Origin: a virus
Strand: one strand, 5' to 3'
Virus record (IMG/VR): IMGVR_UViG_3300032893_000069
Span: 1-50,097 of that record
DNA: 50,097 nt
Within the stretch, counting starts at the first letter, position 1; every line of letters begins with the position of its first letter. Shown piece after piece: positions 5,659-13,735 of the stretch. The notes under the pieces were generated by a model, which saw only the letters and a program-made list of their open reading frames with translations, did no database searches and was not told the origin of the DNA. The position numbers were made by a program, and so were the translations under genes.

Positions 5659-7635
5659 ATGGCAACTGCCATTACCACCAGCATCGAGAAAGCCGACCGG
5701 GACGACTTCTCGCCCTGTACCATAGAGTTTGGTGCCGATGTCGAAAAAGAAATCAACCATTTCCTCGAACGCCACATCAACGCACGCCTCCAGCAACTCC
5801 GCAACATCCATACCTCCACCCTGCCAAAGTGGAAGCGCATCGCTGAGGGCAGGCCGCTGCAAAAATCCCGCTCGTTTCCGTTCGAGGGAGCTTCTAACCT
5901 AGTCCACCAGACAGCCGGCGAAGCGATTGATGACCTGGCTGCGCGTGTCTTACAGCTTACGTGGATGACTTCCCCGATTGTGCTGTATCGCTACTTCACC
6001 GAAGCGGTGGAGCAGAAGATTGCGGAAGCGTACGCTAAACGTGCAAAGACGCTGATTCAGTTCATGGACTACGCGGCCTACGATCCCCGCGAACTGAACC
6101 TGTACCCGCGAGAAAACAAGTGGTGGTATGACGGCGCGGTGTGCGGACGGTCTTGGGTGATTGTGGCACCGGAGAGCAGAATCGAATCGGTCCACATCGG
6201 CTACGCGGAAGGCAGCAAGAAAGCCGAGTTTGAAAAGAAAACGCTCTACGAAGGTCCGAAGGTAATCAACGCGGACTACGAAGATATTTTGTACGACCCC
6301 GATGTGAAAGTGTTTGAGGAGACGGATCCGCTATTCCGCCGCTGCACACTGACGCAAGCGAAGATTCGGGAGCGCGTGTTCAAGGGAACGTACCGCAAAG
6401 CAGATGCAGAAAAAGTTTTAGAGCAACCCGACCAACCCAACGAAGTAAAGCAGCGCGAAAAGCAGAAAAAAGGAATCACCACTGACACATCGAATGACCG
6501 CACGATGTCCACGTGGGAAATCTACGAATGCTATTTTTCTTGGTGGCACAACGATAGGAAGTTCCGGCTCATTGCGTGGTATCACCTAAAAACGCGCAGA
6601 ATCCTGAACTGCGTTTACAACTTCATTCCCGACAATCAAATTCCGATTCTTGAAACGCGGTTGACCGTAGACGGGCGCGGCTTCCCCGATATTTTGGAGC
6701 ACTACCAAGAAGAAATCTCCACGGCTAAAAACCAGCGCAATGACACAATCACAGTGTCCATGTGGGGCATCAACACAGTAGACCCGAACAACAAAAACTT
6801 GGGGCCAAACTTCCGCCTCGCGCCGAACGTGTTCCTGCCCGTGAAGAAAGACCAGTTCATGCACTACGATGTGGGCAACGCTGCGTTCGCTGGCCTGTCG
6901 CTGGAAAACGAGCAGGCCATGATTATGCAGGCGAAGGAACGCGCTGGCGTGGGTCCTGCAATGTCTGGAGCAGGAGCGGGTGGAACAAACAAGAAGGGCC
7001 AATACTCCGCGATGGGCACGCTGTCCGTGATGCAGGATGGCAACTCCCGCAACGATCACCGAACATCAGACTTCCGCCACTCGCACGTTGCGCTGATGTC
7101 GCTACTTACAGACTTCTACGGATTCTTGGGATTGGGCCGCAAGGGAAGCACATTTGGGCTGGACGACAAGATTCTAGAGCAGGCGCTTGAAGATTACCTC
7201 TCGCGCAAGATGCGGATTCCAACCCGCGCCGCGTCCGCAAGCCTGAACCGCGAAATCAGCAAGCAGAGCCAAATCATTCTCAACCAGGCGCACTCTGCCT
7301 ACGTGAAGGAAATCAGTTCGCAGTTACAGGCATTGATGAACGAAACTTTGCCGATAGAGTACCGCGAATGGTTGCTCGGCGTTGTGAAGGCAAAGACGAT
7401 GCTGATGCAGCAAATCTTCAAAGACTTCCAAGTGTCCGACAATCCAGCAGAATACGTGCCCGATATTCAGTACGAAATCAAAAAGCCCGAAGGAGCACCA
7501 AATGGCTCGCCGCAAGCAGGACCCCAACCAACTCCAATCAATGCGATGGCCACTGCTCTTCAAGGACCCGGAGAAGGCGGAATCCCTCTTCTCGGCGGTG
7601 GGATGGGTGGACCTGCTGGCGGACCTCCGCGCTAA
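5659..7635 (+). CDS. Portal protein
   Basis: 658 residues. The N-terminal region has the portal hallmark SFPFEGASNLVHQ (about 74-86) followed by a helical segment, then a long mixed wing/stem region and a C-terminus rich in Gly and Pro (after about 610). Portals form the dodecameric vertex through which DNA is packaged and ejected and to which the neck proteins attach. Position after terminase and before scaffold and capsid is canonical. The last 134 bases are overlapped in another frame by the next gene, and the Gly/Pro-rich tail may reflect that dual coding. Confidence 0.88.
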   Translation: MATAITTSIEKADRDDFSPCTIEFGADVEKEINHFLERHINARLQQLRNIHTSTLPKWKRIAEGRPLQKSRSFPFEGASNLVHQTAGEAIDDLAARVLQLTWMTSPIVLYRYFTEAVEQKIAEAYAKRAKTLIQFMDYAAYDPRELNLYPRENKWWYDGAVCGRSWVIVAPESRIESVHIGYAEGSKKAEFEKKTLYEGPKVINADYEDILYDPDVKVFEETDPLFRRCTLTQAKIRERVFKGTYRKADAEKVLEQPDQPNEVKQREKQKKGITTDTSNDRTMSTWEIYECYFSWWHNDRKFRLIAWYHLKTRRILNCVYNFIPDNQIPILETRLTVDGRGFPDILEHYQEEISTAKNQRNDTITVSMWGINTVDPNNKNLGPNFRLAPNVFLPVKKDQFMHYDVGNAAFAGLSLENEQAMIMQAKERAGVGPAMSGAGAGGTNKKGQYSAMGTLSVMQDGNSRNDHRTSDFRHSHVALMSLLTDFYGFLGLGRKGSTFGLDDKILEQALEDYLSRKMRIPTRAASASLNREISKQSQIILNQAHSAYVKEISSQLQALMNETLPIEYREWLLGVVKAKTMLMQQIFKDFQVSDNPAEYVPDIQYEIKKPEGAPNGSPQAGPQPTPINAMATALQGPGEGGIPLLGGGMGGPAGGPPR

Positions 7636-7786
7636 GAAAGAAACTTTGTCGGGAGAGATCGTGCATGACATTCCGTACAAGCCGGAGCAGATAGCCCTGC
7701 AAAACACGTATCGCGGGTGCATCTCCGTCATTGAGGATTTGCTTGAACTCGAACAAGAGTTTAAGAACTGGAAGGCGACGCTATGA
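7502..7786 (+). CDS. Hypothetical virion-module protein
   Basis: 94 residues from ATG 7502, with AAGGAG seven bases upstream. It begins inside the portal gene and overlaps it by 134 bases in a different frame. The predicted protein is mostly helical, with an acidic Leu/Glu-rich C-terminus (SVIEDLLELEQEFKNW) that could be a coiled coil. No family recognised. The clear ribosome-binding site and ATGA junction with the next gene support it. Confidence 0.7.
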   Translation: MARRKQDPNQLQSMRWPLLFKDPEKAESLFSAVGWVDLLADLRAKKETLSGEIVHDIPYKPEQIALQNTYRGCISVIEDLLELEQEFKNWKATL

Positions 7787-8010
7787 GCAGAATGCTGCAT
7801 CTCCGGCTGTGCAACGATGAACTGTGGTGCAGTGTGACCCAGCAGCAGTGGGACAAGTTTCTTCGCTCCCAACTCCGGGCGCTGGCCCATGCAAAAAATC
7901 CCTTGACAGGTACTAGGACTCTTGGGCTAACATCATCTCTCAGAGGTAATGTGAGTAATGGGACTGTTCAAGAAACCGGGAGAGGAAACGACGCAGCAAT
8001 CACAGGATGA
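7783..8010 (+). CDS. Hypothetical small protein
   Basis: 75 residues from ATG 7783, overlapping the previous stop (ATGA). The first 40 residues (Cys, Trp, Leu-rich) look coding. The last 18 codons overlap the next gene's start, and a promoter lies inside the ORF (7903-7933), so the C-terminal part may not be under protein-level constraint. Function unknown. Confidence 0.5.
   Translation: MSRMLHLRLCNDELWCSVTQQQWDKFLRSQLRALAHAKNPLTGTRTLGLTSSLRGNVSNGTVQETGRGNDAAITG
7903..7933 (+). promoter_or_regulatory. Promoter before scaffold/capsid genes
   Basis: TTGACA (7903-7908), 19-base spacer, TAACAT (7928-7933; CTAACA at 18 is an alternative). The sequence before it, AATCCCTTGACA, is the same as before the promoters at 50042 and nearly the same as at 35444, pointing to a recurrent promoter module. 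It likely boosts expression of the scaffold and capsid genes. Confidence 0.55.
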
Positions 8011-8638
8011 CCTGATTGCAAAGTTCCGTGGCATTGTCGAAGAAGTTGTCGCTCCCATCAAGCAAACCGTAGAAGCGCAAGCCTCCGAAGTAAAAACCCT
8101 CACAACGAAGTGGAACGAAATTGAAAACGCGGGAGCCGCCGAAGCGGAAGAGGCTCGCCGTCGTGCCGCCGCTGCCGCTGATGCTGAACTGACCCCCGAA
8201 GAGAAATTGGAAAAGCAGAACCAGGCGCTTTTCGCGCAGACGGTGCTGACCAATGCTCGCATCACGGAAAACGAGTGCGCGGCAACGCTGGAGCGCGACT
8301 TTCCGAAGTTGGTCCCCGAGTTCCGCCAAATGTGCGCAAACACCGACTGGAAAGTGAAGGCGCTGCCGAACTACCAGCAGCAATGCGAAGCAGCTATCAA
8401 CGGGCTGATTGGCCGCGAAGCCCGCAAGGGCGGGTTGCGCTTCCAGAAGCAGACAGAAAAGTTTGTGATCGAAGATGCTGGGAGCGGTGGTAACCGTGAG
8501 GACAACGTGCTCCTGTCCGGCGACTACGACTGGAACGATGAGCGCAGCGGAAAGACGCTGACGGCGACTCAGCAGTTAGCCAAGCTCGGGCTGACCGGCA
8601 AAGACTTCGCAGAAATGCAGAAGCGGGGGATGGTCTAA
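7958..8638 (+). CDS. Head scaffolding-like protein
   Basis: 226 residues. Acidic and highly helical, with an Ala/Glu/Arg-rich coiled-coil core (residues about 60-95, EAEEARRRAAAAADAEL) and a basic-acidic C-terminal region. Phage scaffolds have this composition and lie between portal and capsid genes; they direct capsid assembly and are then expelled or cleaved. Assignment rests on position and composition, not on a signature motif. Confidence 0.65.
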   Translation: MGLFKKPGEETTQQSQDDLIAKFRGIVEEVVAPIKQTVEAQASEVKTLTTKWNEIENAGAAEAEEARRRAAAAADAELTPEEKLEKQNQALFAQTVLTNARITENECAATLERDFPKLVPEFRQMCANTDWKVKALPNYQQQCEAAINGLIGREARKGGLRFQKQTEKFVIEDAGSGGNREDNVLLSGDYDWNDERSGKTLTATQQLAKLGLTGKDFAEMQKRGMV

Positions 8639-9237
8639 TGGCAATCTCACTCCGAACCTTCCCAGCCAAGTTGCGCGAAAGCATCATCGAGAACAACGGG
8701 AACGACCCGTCAAAGTGGAACCAAGAACTGCGCGACCTCTTTGATACATCCATCGAACCCGAACTGGTTTCCGCCCCGATCTCCGGCAAGGTAGACAAGT
8801 TCCTGAACCCCGACTACCACTACTACTGGGCATTCGACCGCGCAGAGCGGCATGAGCGCGTGGAAGAGTTGCGATTCGCCGGCTGGGAGTTTGCCACCAC
8901 CAACGATGTGAAAATGTGCGCGGAGTCCAGCGTGGTTGGCCGCAAGAAGGACAAGGCATCGAAGGACGGCGGCGAAGGTTTCTCGGATGAGATTCGCAGC
9001 GGCGACCGACGTTTGATGAAGATTCCCATGAGCATTTGGCGCAAGAACAAGAAGGCGCAACTCATGGCGGCTTTCCAGCAGTCGTATCCGCAGGCGTTCG
9101 GGAATACCGGACAGCCGATGGATGCTGCTTCACTGATTCCCGGATTCAAGACGGAGATGATGGATCCTGCCGCCATTGACGAAACACGGCGTCGGGCCAA
9201 TCCAGGCAATTCCGTTCTGGCACAAAAGGAGCGATAA
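8638..9237 (+). CDS. Conserved virion-module protein of unknown function
   Basis: 199 residues; its ATG shares a base with the previous stop (TAATG). It contains a conserved-looking core (PDYHYYWAFD, ERVEELRFAGWEFA, DRRLMKIPMSIW) typical of proteins that sit next to capsid genes in podoviruses, where they are often minor head or assembly proteins. Hydrophilic, no signal or membrane segment. Function not known. Confidence 0.65.
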   Translation: MAISLRTFPAKLRESIIENNGNDPSKWNQELRDLFDTSIEPELVSAPISGKVDKFLNPDYHYYWAFDRAERHERVEELRFAGWEFATTNDVKMCAESSVVGRKKDKASKDGGEGFSDEIRSGDRRLMKIPMSIWRKNKKAQLMAAFQQSYPQAFGNTGQPMDAASLIPGFKTEMMDPAAIDETRRRANPGNSVLAQKER

Positions 9238-9240
9238 CAC

Positions 9241-9876
9241 ATGGCTGCTACCGCATTCGCAGACGCGATTGAAGCATACGGCGACATTGGTGGAGCAATC
9301 TCGTATCCCATCAACTGGCTCCCGGAAGAGTCTGGGCAGACATTCCCCATCGGTGTGCCTGTGCAGGTTAACGGCACGGACGGTGGCGTGCAGCTTTGGG
9401 ATGGATCCACGCTGACCGCTGGGATCGCGGGATTCAGCGTAGTGGCCGCGCAGAACCTCGGAACCACGGGGTCTGGTGCTGCCGCGCCGTTCGGCCCGAT
9501 TACTGGCCCCGGCTCCAATATCGGCAACTACGCGCCGAACGCAACGCAGTCCTCGGCACTGATTAGCCCTCCGGGAGTGCCCATCTCGATTGGTCTTTCC
9601 GGCTTTGCGGTTGCCGCTCCAACGACGATTTTCATCGGCAAGATCGGGACCAGTTTGACCAACCCCGGCCCCGTGGCCACCACGCAGCAGCAGGTTGGCG
9701 TGGCCTACGGGCTGACGAAGGACACGCTCACAGGCTTCTGGTATGTAGACGTGAACAAGACGGGCGGCAGCGCGGCAGTTCGCGTGGTCGGCCTCGGGCA
9801 GTTGGAAGCAGTCGGCACAGTCGGCGGACACGTTCTGTTTATCGTGCTGCCAGCAGTTGCTCAGATTATCGCTTAA
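9241..9876 (+). CDS. Putative head decoration protein
   Basis: 211 residues with a good ribosome-binding site (AAGGAG) before ATG 9241. Gly, Ala, Thr and Val-rich and predicted all-beta, with repeated short strands (GIAGFSVVAAQN, IGLSGFAVAAPT) and no charge clusters. This composition and the position directly before the capsid gene suit a decoration or cement protein. Its tail overlaps the 3' end of an inverted HNH gene by four bases. Confidence 0.55.
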   Translation: MAATAFADAIEAYGDIGGAISYPINWLPEESGQTFPIGVPVQVNGTDGGVQLWDGSTLTAGIAGFSVVAAQNLGTTGSGAAAPFGPITGPGSNIGNYAPNATQSSALISPPGVPISIGLSGFAVAAPTTIFIGKIGTSLTNPGPVATTQQQVGVAYGLTKDTLTGFWYVDVNKTGGSAAVRVVGLGQLEAVGTVGGHVLFIVLPAVAQIIA

Positions 9877-10331
9877 CTATTTTCAAGGAGAGCACGCTTT
9901 TTATCGGCTACTTTATGGCAAGGGGAACACAACCAGATCACTTCCAGCGGCTTACTGTAGTCGTCATGGTGGGCCTGTGGCCTGCACTTTTGACCGCAAA
10001 GCACGCAGTGGTCCGGGCGTATCAATTTGCCATGTCGAACCGCGTAATAAACGGCACTCTTTGCTATGCGGCGCTCAGGAAACTTGTCGTGATATTTCTC
10101 GACTATTTCCGCAAAACGTTTGCGATTCTTCGCTCGCCAAGCGCGGTTAGCTTTAGCCACATTCATGCGATGCTGTTCTCTGTTTTCTTGGACCCATCGC
10201 TTCATGGCTTCGCGCTTCTGCTCGGCGTGCTCTCTACTGTATTGGCGGTCCTTTTCCTTGAGCCGCTCCAAGTTTTTAAGTCTGTACTGACGTTGGTACT
10301 CTTTTCTGGCTTCTGGGTCTTTAAGAGGCAT
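9873..10331 (-). CDS. HNH endonuclease, inverted between decoration and capsid genes
   Basis: 152 residues. I start at ATG 10331 (MPLKDPEARKEY), which has GGAG upstream and its own promoter; a longer in-frame extension has no support. A highly charged helical N-terminus (Lys/Arg/Glu-rich, about 1-100) precedes a zinc-bound HNH core: CVLCG, AHHDDYSKPLEV, WLCSPCH. The family nicks or cuts DNA and often moves by homing. It is the only minus-strand gene within the 1.4-24 kb structural block, hence a mobile insertion. Confidence 0.8.
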   Translation of the reverse strand: MPLKDPEARKEYQRQYRLKNLERLKEKDRQYSREHAEQKREAMKRWVQENREQHRMNVAKANRAWRAKNRKRFAEIVEKYHDKFPERRIAKSAVYYAVRHGKLIRPDHCVLCGQKCRPQAHHDDYSKPLEVIWLCSPCHKVADKKRALLENS

Positions 10332-10355
10332 GTTGTTAAGGACTCCGATTCTAGG

Positions 10356-10384
10356 AATATACCGCAATCCGTAAGGATGTGCAA
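10356..10384 (-). promoter_or_regulatory. Promoter of the inverted HNH gene
   Basis: TTGCAC (10384-10379), 17-base spacer, TATATT (10361-10356), with the expected start at about 10349 and the HNH ATG at 10331. It allows expression against the direction of the structural operon. Confidence 0.55.
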
Positions 10385-10410
10385 GTGAAAAACGAGAGAG
10401 GTGAATAGCC

Positions 10411-11373
10411 GTGGCCGGAAACATTCTTGTGCGCAACACCTTCCCACCGCTCCTTGCGGCTGGTCTTCGTTACGTATTTTGGCAAGCCACTGATCTCAAA
10501 GAGCATGCGCCGCAGTACACGCACTACATCAATGAGATGACATCGGAAGATGCCTACGAGATTGACTACGAACTCTCGGGCACTGGACCGATGCCGATGA
10601 TGCAGGAAGGCTCCGCGCCGGCTGCGGACGGCATCATCCAGGGCGGCACCCGGAAGTACGTACACATCCAGTACGGACTCCTGACGGAAGCCACGCGCCA
10701 GCTTGTCGCGGACGACAAGTACGGCATCATTATGAACGTGCCGAAGTCTCACGCACGCTCCGCGCTGTACGCGAAGGAAGCGGTTGCGGCCTCGCTGTTC
10801 AACCTCGGCGGGACCTCCATCACCACCACCAACGGTGCGACGCTGTTCAACACCGCGCAGCCCTTGATGGGCGGGTCGCAGGCAACCACGCTGGCCCCGA
10901 ACATTTCCACGATCATCAATTCGGCTGGCACCTATCCGAACCGGCCCACCCCCGACTCGGACCTGACCAATACTGCCTTGCAGCAAGCCATCACGATGAT
11001 CGCGCTGCAACCGGATGACCGCGGCATCCCCATCCACGTGAAACCGAAGTATCTGGTCCACGCGCAGCAGAACCGCCGCAACGTGCGCGAACTGCTTGGC
11101 TCGGGCGGCGTGCCGGGATCTGCGAACAACGAATTGAACTGGCTCCAGGGCGAGTCGCTGACGGGCCTTGAGTTGAACTACCTGACCACCCCGTTCGGGT
11201 GGGGGTTGCTCACCGACAAGGAAGGGCACATGCTCAAACTTTACGATAGAGAGCCGTTGATGGCGGCAACCGACGACGACTTCAAGACAGAAGTTTTGCT
11301 CTTCAAATCGACGCAACGTTTCAGCGTGGGCGCGACGAGCTGGCGTGGGACCTGGTGGTCTTTCGGAAGTTGA
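10411..11373 (+). CDS. Major capsid protein, HK97 fold
   Basis: 320 residues from GTG 10411 with GAGAGG upstream. The protein shows the usual order: N-terminal arm, an E-loop-like region (LSGTGPMPMM), a P-domain with the long spine helix (KSHARSALYAKEAVAASLF, about 111-129), and an A-domain near HVKPKYLVHAQQN...VRELLG...ELNWLQG. The C-terminus ends in aromatic Gly-rich strands. Position, length and a separate scaffold gene fit. Flanked on both sides by HNH genes. A short part of its A-domain resembles the Tat-signal protein at 1520-1879. Confidence 0.85.
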   Translation: MAGNILVRNTFPPLLAAGLRYVFWQATDLKEHAPQYTHYINEMTSEDAYEIDYELSGTGPMPMMQEGSAPAADGIIQGGTRKYVHIQYGLLTEATRQLVADDKYGIIMNVPKSHARSALYAKEAVAASLFNLGGTSITTTNGATLFNTAQPLMGGSQATTLAPNISTIINSAGTYPNRPTPDSDLTNTALQQAITMIALQPDDRGIPIHVKPKYLVHAQQNRRNVRELLGSGGVPGSANNELNWLQGESLTGLELNYLTTPFGWGLLTDKEGHMLKLYDREPLMAATDDDFKTEVLLFKSTQRFSVGATSWRGTWWSFGS

Positions 11374-11397
11374 TTATTTTCAGTAACTTACGGAAAT

Positions 11398-12129
11398 ATG
11401 AGCGAAGAGAGCAAACTTTATTTCTGCAAGAAATGCGAGAGGATGTTGCCTCTGGGGAAGATACGTACTCGCGTAAGCAAGCGTGGCGTTCTTCACATAG
11501 ACAATATCTGTAAATCTTGCCACGCGAAGCGCGATTGCGCCAATCTGCGACTCCAGATGTTTGAGCATCTTGGCGACCGCTGCGCGTGCTGCGGAGAATC
11601 TCATCCATATTTCTTGACGCTTGAACACATCAACGGGGATTCGAGTAAGCATTTTTACGGTCGCAAGGATATGAAGCCTGCGCATCGGGAACAGTCGAAC
11701 ACCTACGTTGAGTTGCGCAAGGCCCGCAGAAGCGGGTGGGATAGGACGCAGTACGAGGTGCTCTGCATCAACTGCAATTTTGCGAAGGGGCACTACGGAC
11801 AGTGCCCACACAGAACCGGGGTAACCAAGGAGCAGGTGCTTACTTCACTAGAAGCGGCGCGTGTCGGAATCGGTTATGAGCGTTCTGTTAAAGCGATGGT
11901 CGAGGGCGGAAAGGTGACGCGGTTTACTGGCGGCCCCGACCCACGCCGCCCAGAGATGAAGGGAAACAAGTTCGCTGCGCACTTGACTGCCGACCAGGTT
12001 CGAGAGATAAAGATGCTGCGCGGAACTGGGAAGTTCCAACGAGAAGTTGCCGAGCAATATGGCGTGAGTAGGGCACTCGTTGGTCTGTTGTGGTCTGATA
12101 AGCGCTGGAAGGAATTGCGGGTGAACTGA
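11398..12129 (+). CDS. HNH homing endonuclease with HTH tail
   Basis: 243 residues. An N-terminal zinc ribbon (CKKCERML, CKSCHAKR) is followed by an HNH core (CACCGESHPYFLTLEHINGD, then EVLCINCNFAKGHYG). The C-terminal helix-turn-helix (REVAEQYGVSRALVGLLW) probably recognises the target. Domain order and location right after the capsid gene fit a free-standing homing endonuclease. Its stop overlaps the next start (TGATG). Confidence 0.85.
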   Translation: MSEESKLYFCKKCERMLPLGKIRTRVSKRGVLHIDNICKSCHAKRDCANLRLQMFEHLGDRCACCGESHPYFLTLEHINGDSSKHFYGRKDMKPAHREQSNTYVELRKARRSGWDRTQYEVLCINCNFAKGHYGQCPHRTGVTKEQVLTSLEAARVGIGYERSVKAMVEGGKVTRFTGGPDPRRPEMKGNKFAAHLTADQVREIKMLRGTGKFQREVAEQYGVSRALVGLLWSDKRWKELRVN

Positions 12130-12659
12130 TGACTCAGATTGCAAACAGCACATTCAGTCAGTGGCTTGACCAGTTTCGTCCCACAGGCTTTCCCAACGGG
12201 ATTGAGACGCAGGGCATCACGAAGCTAGCTGTCTCGTATCAGTTGACGAGTGCACAGTTGCTTGCCTTGCAGACCACGGCAGTTACGCTGGTGCCTGCTC
12301 CGGTGACGAGCAATATCCCCGCGCCGCCCAACGGGTATCTGTTCTACCCAACGGCGCTGGAAGCGGAGTACGTCTACAACACCACGGCGTACACCATCGG
12401 GAACGCGGACAACGCTTTCCAGATCGAGTACGTGGGCAAGAGCACGGCGCTACTTTCCATGCTGGTGACCGGGCTTGTGGACCAGACGGCGGTGACGGTT
12501 GCGCGAAACTCCGTAACCTCTCCCGGATCCAAGATCGCAAAAGCCAATTGCGCCAACCTGGGCTTGGAAGTAAAATTGATTGGAACCACCCCGGCGCTTA
12601 CGCTTGGCGACGGCAAGGTGAATCTGTACCTCGAATACAATGTGTACTGCCTGTTCTAA
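12129..12659 (+). CDS. Conserved virion structural protein (post-capsid)
   Basis: 176 residues, beta-rich. The segment LTSAQLLALQTTAVTLVPAP is typical of a family found after capsid genes in many phages, probably a minor capsid or virion surface protein. No signal peptide. Function inferred from position only. Confidence 0.65.
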   Translation: MTQIANSTFSQWLDQFRPTGFPNGIETQGITKLAVSYQLTSAQLLALQTTAVTLVPAPVTSNIPAPPNGYLFYPTALEAEYVYNTTAYTIGNADNAFQIEYVGKSTALLSMLVTGLVDQTAVTVARNSVTSPGSKIAKANCANLGLEVKLIGTTPALTLGDGKVNLYLEYNVYCLF

Positions 12660-12670
12660 AGTGAGGGACC

Positions 12671-12958
12671 TTGAAGCATCTGGCGACAATCTCCGAAGGG
12701 CGCTTCGAGCGCAAGCCGTCCCACGTTGAGTGTTCGTGTGGAGTGGCCGGGGATTTTGCTTCCGAGACGGAAGCACGCGACTGGATGGAGTCCCAGCACT
12801 TTGCCAAGCTGACCGGAATTGCCTACGGCGAATTTCTCTCTGCCACCCCCAACCAACCCTCTGAGCCGACTCCCGAAAAGGAGTCGGTGCCGGAGGGAGA
12901 TAAAAAAAAAGAAGCAGAAGCCGTTCCTCACACTGAAACTGTAGGCGGTGACGCATGA
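12671..12958 (+). CDS. Small hydrophilic virion-module protein
   Basis: 95 residues from TTG 12671 with GAGGGA upstream; no alternative ATG exists before the conserved part. The first half has a single CSC pair and a helix (EARDWMESQHFAKLTG); the second half is Pro/Glu/Lys-rich and disordered. The stop overlaps the next ATG (ATGA). Function unknown. Confidence 0.6.
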   Translation: MKHLATISEGRFERKPSHVECSCGVAGDFASETEARDWMESQHFAKLTGIAYGEFLSATPNQPSEPTPEKESVPEGDKKKEAEAVPHTETVGGDA

Positions 12959-13221
12959 TTTGGAGGGGCTGCGGGGACTTTGTTTACTACACGTGCATGC
13001 GGACCAACAGAAAATGGCCGCTTGAAGATATGTCGTGGGATGACGGGCTTTTGGTCTGCAACTGGGCAAAAGACGGCGCAATAAATGGCTCGTTTGAATT
13101 TCGAACAGCGATCGAGGCTTCACGGGACCGGCGCGAGCTAACACCAGATCCAAAAATCATCAACCCGGTTGACCCAAGCCAGCAACTTTTCTCTCTGCCG
13201 GCGAGTAGCGGAGGACTGTAG
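12955..13221 (+). CDS. Conserved small phage protein, head-tail region
   Basis: 88 residues. The layout (GDFVYYTC, then DGLLVC, then ELTPDPKIINPVDPSQQ) matches a small family that usually has a CXXC ribbon followed by a PDP...NPVDP tail and sits between capsid and tail genes. Here the cysteines are partly lost. Function unknown; likely a connector-proximal structural protein. Confidence 0.6.
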   Translation: MIWRGCGDFVYYTCMRTNRKWPLEDMSWDDGLLVCNWAKDGAINGSFEFRTAIEASRDRRELTPDPKIINPVDPSQQLFSLPASSGGL

Positions 13222-13223
13222 CC

Positions 13224-13724
13224 GTGGCCGAAATTTCAGGCAATCCTTGGAGCTTCACGAGTAGCGACCAGGCTACGTCCGCGTCAATCTCTTCGATTGT
13301 GCGAAATGGGCAAGGCTCCGCGCTGATTACGACTTCCGGTGCACACGGCATCGCCGTGGATGCGTACATCTCCGTGCAGGGCACTACCACAGAAAAGGGC
13401 TGGCGCGGTGGATACCGCGTGCTCATGGTGCCCAGCACTACAACGCTGCTTGTGGGAATCACGCCGCAGCAATCGCTGCTTGCCAACAACGGCGCGAATG
13501 GAACCGTGCTCACTGCGGCCTACACGCAACTTATCGAAGTGACGCAGATGCTTTGGGACGGGCCTACGGCGGCGGATGTGCTTTCGCTGACCGACTTGAC
13601 TGGACGGCTGGTGTGGAACCCGACAGCGGTAACGGGCGGATCGTACACTTACATGAAGTCGTTTCCAATTTTTGGGCTGGTCTTGAACGCGATTCCTTCG
13701 GGGAAACTGCAAATCAGCGTGTAG
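13224..13724 (+). CDS. Beta-rich virion protein
   Basis: 166 residues from GTG 13224 with GGAGG upstream. Ser, Thr, Gly-rich and predicted all-beta; contains a hydrophobic strand series ending in FGLVLNAIPSGKLQISV. It lies between head and neck genes and could be a head-tail or surface protein. No family recognised. Confidence 0.55.
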   Translation: MAEISGNPWSFTSSDQATSASISSIVRNGQGSALITTSGAHGIAVDAYISVQGTTTEKGWRGGYRVLMVPSTTTLLVGITPQQSLLANNGANGTVLTAAYTQLIEVTQMLWDGPTAADVLSLTDLTGRLVWNPTAVTGGSYTYMKSFPIFGLVLNAIPSGKLQISV

Positions 13725-13735
13725 AGGAAATCAAT

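Noticed and set aside
13553-13735. N-terminal extension of the beta-propeller-like protein
   Set aside because: The extension overlaps the previous gene in another frame; GTG 13736 has a ribosome-binding site at the right distance.
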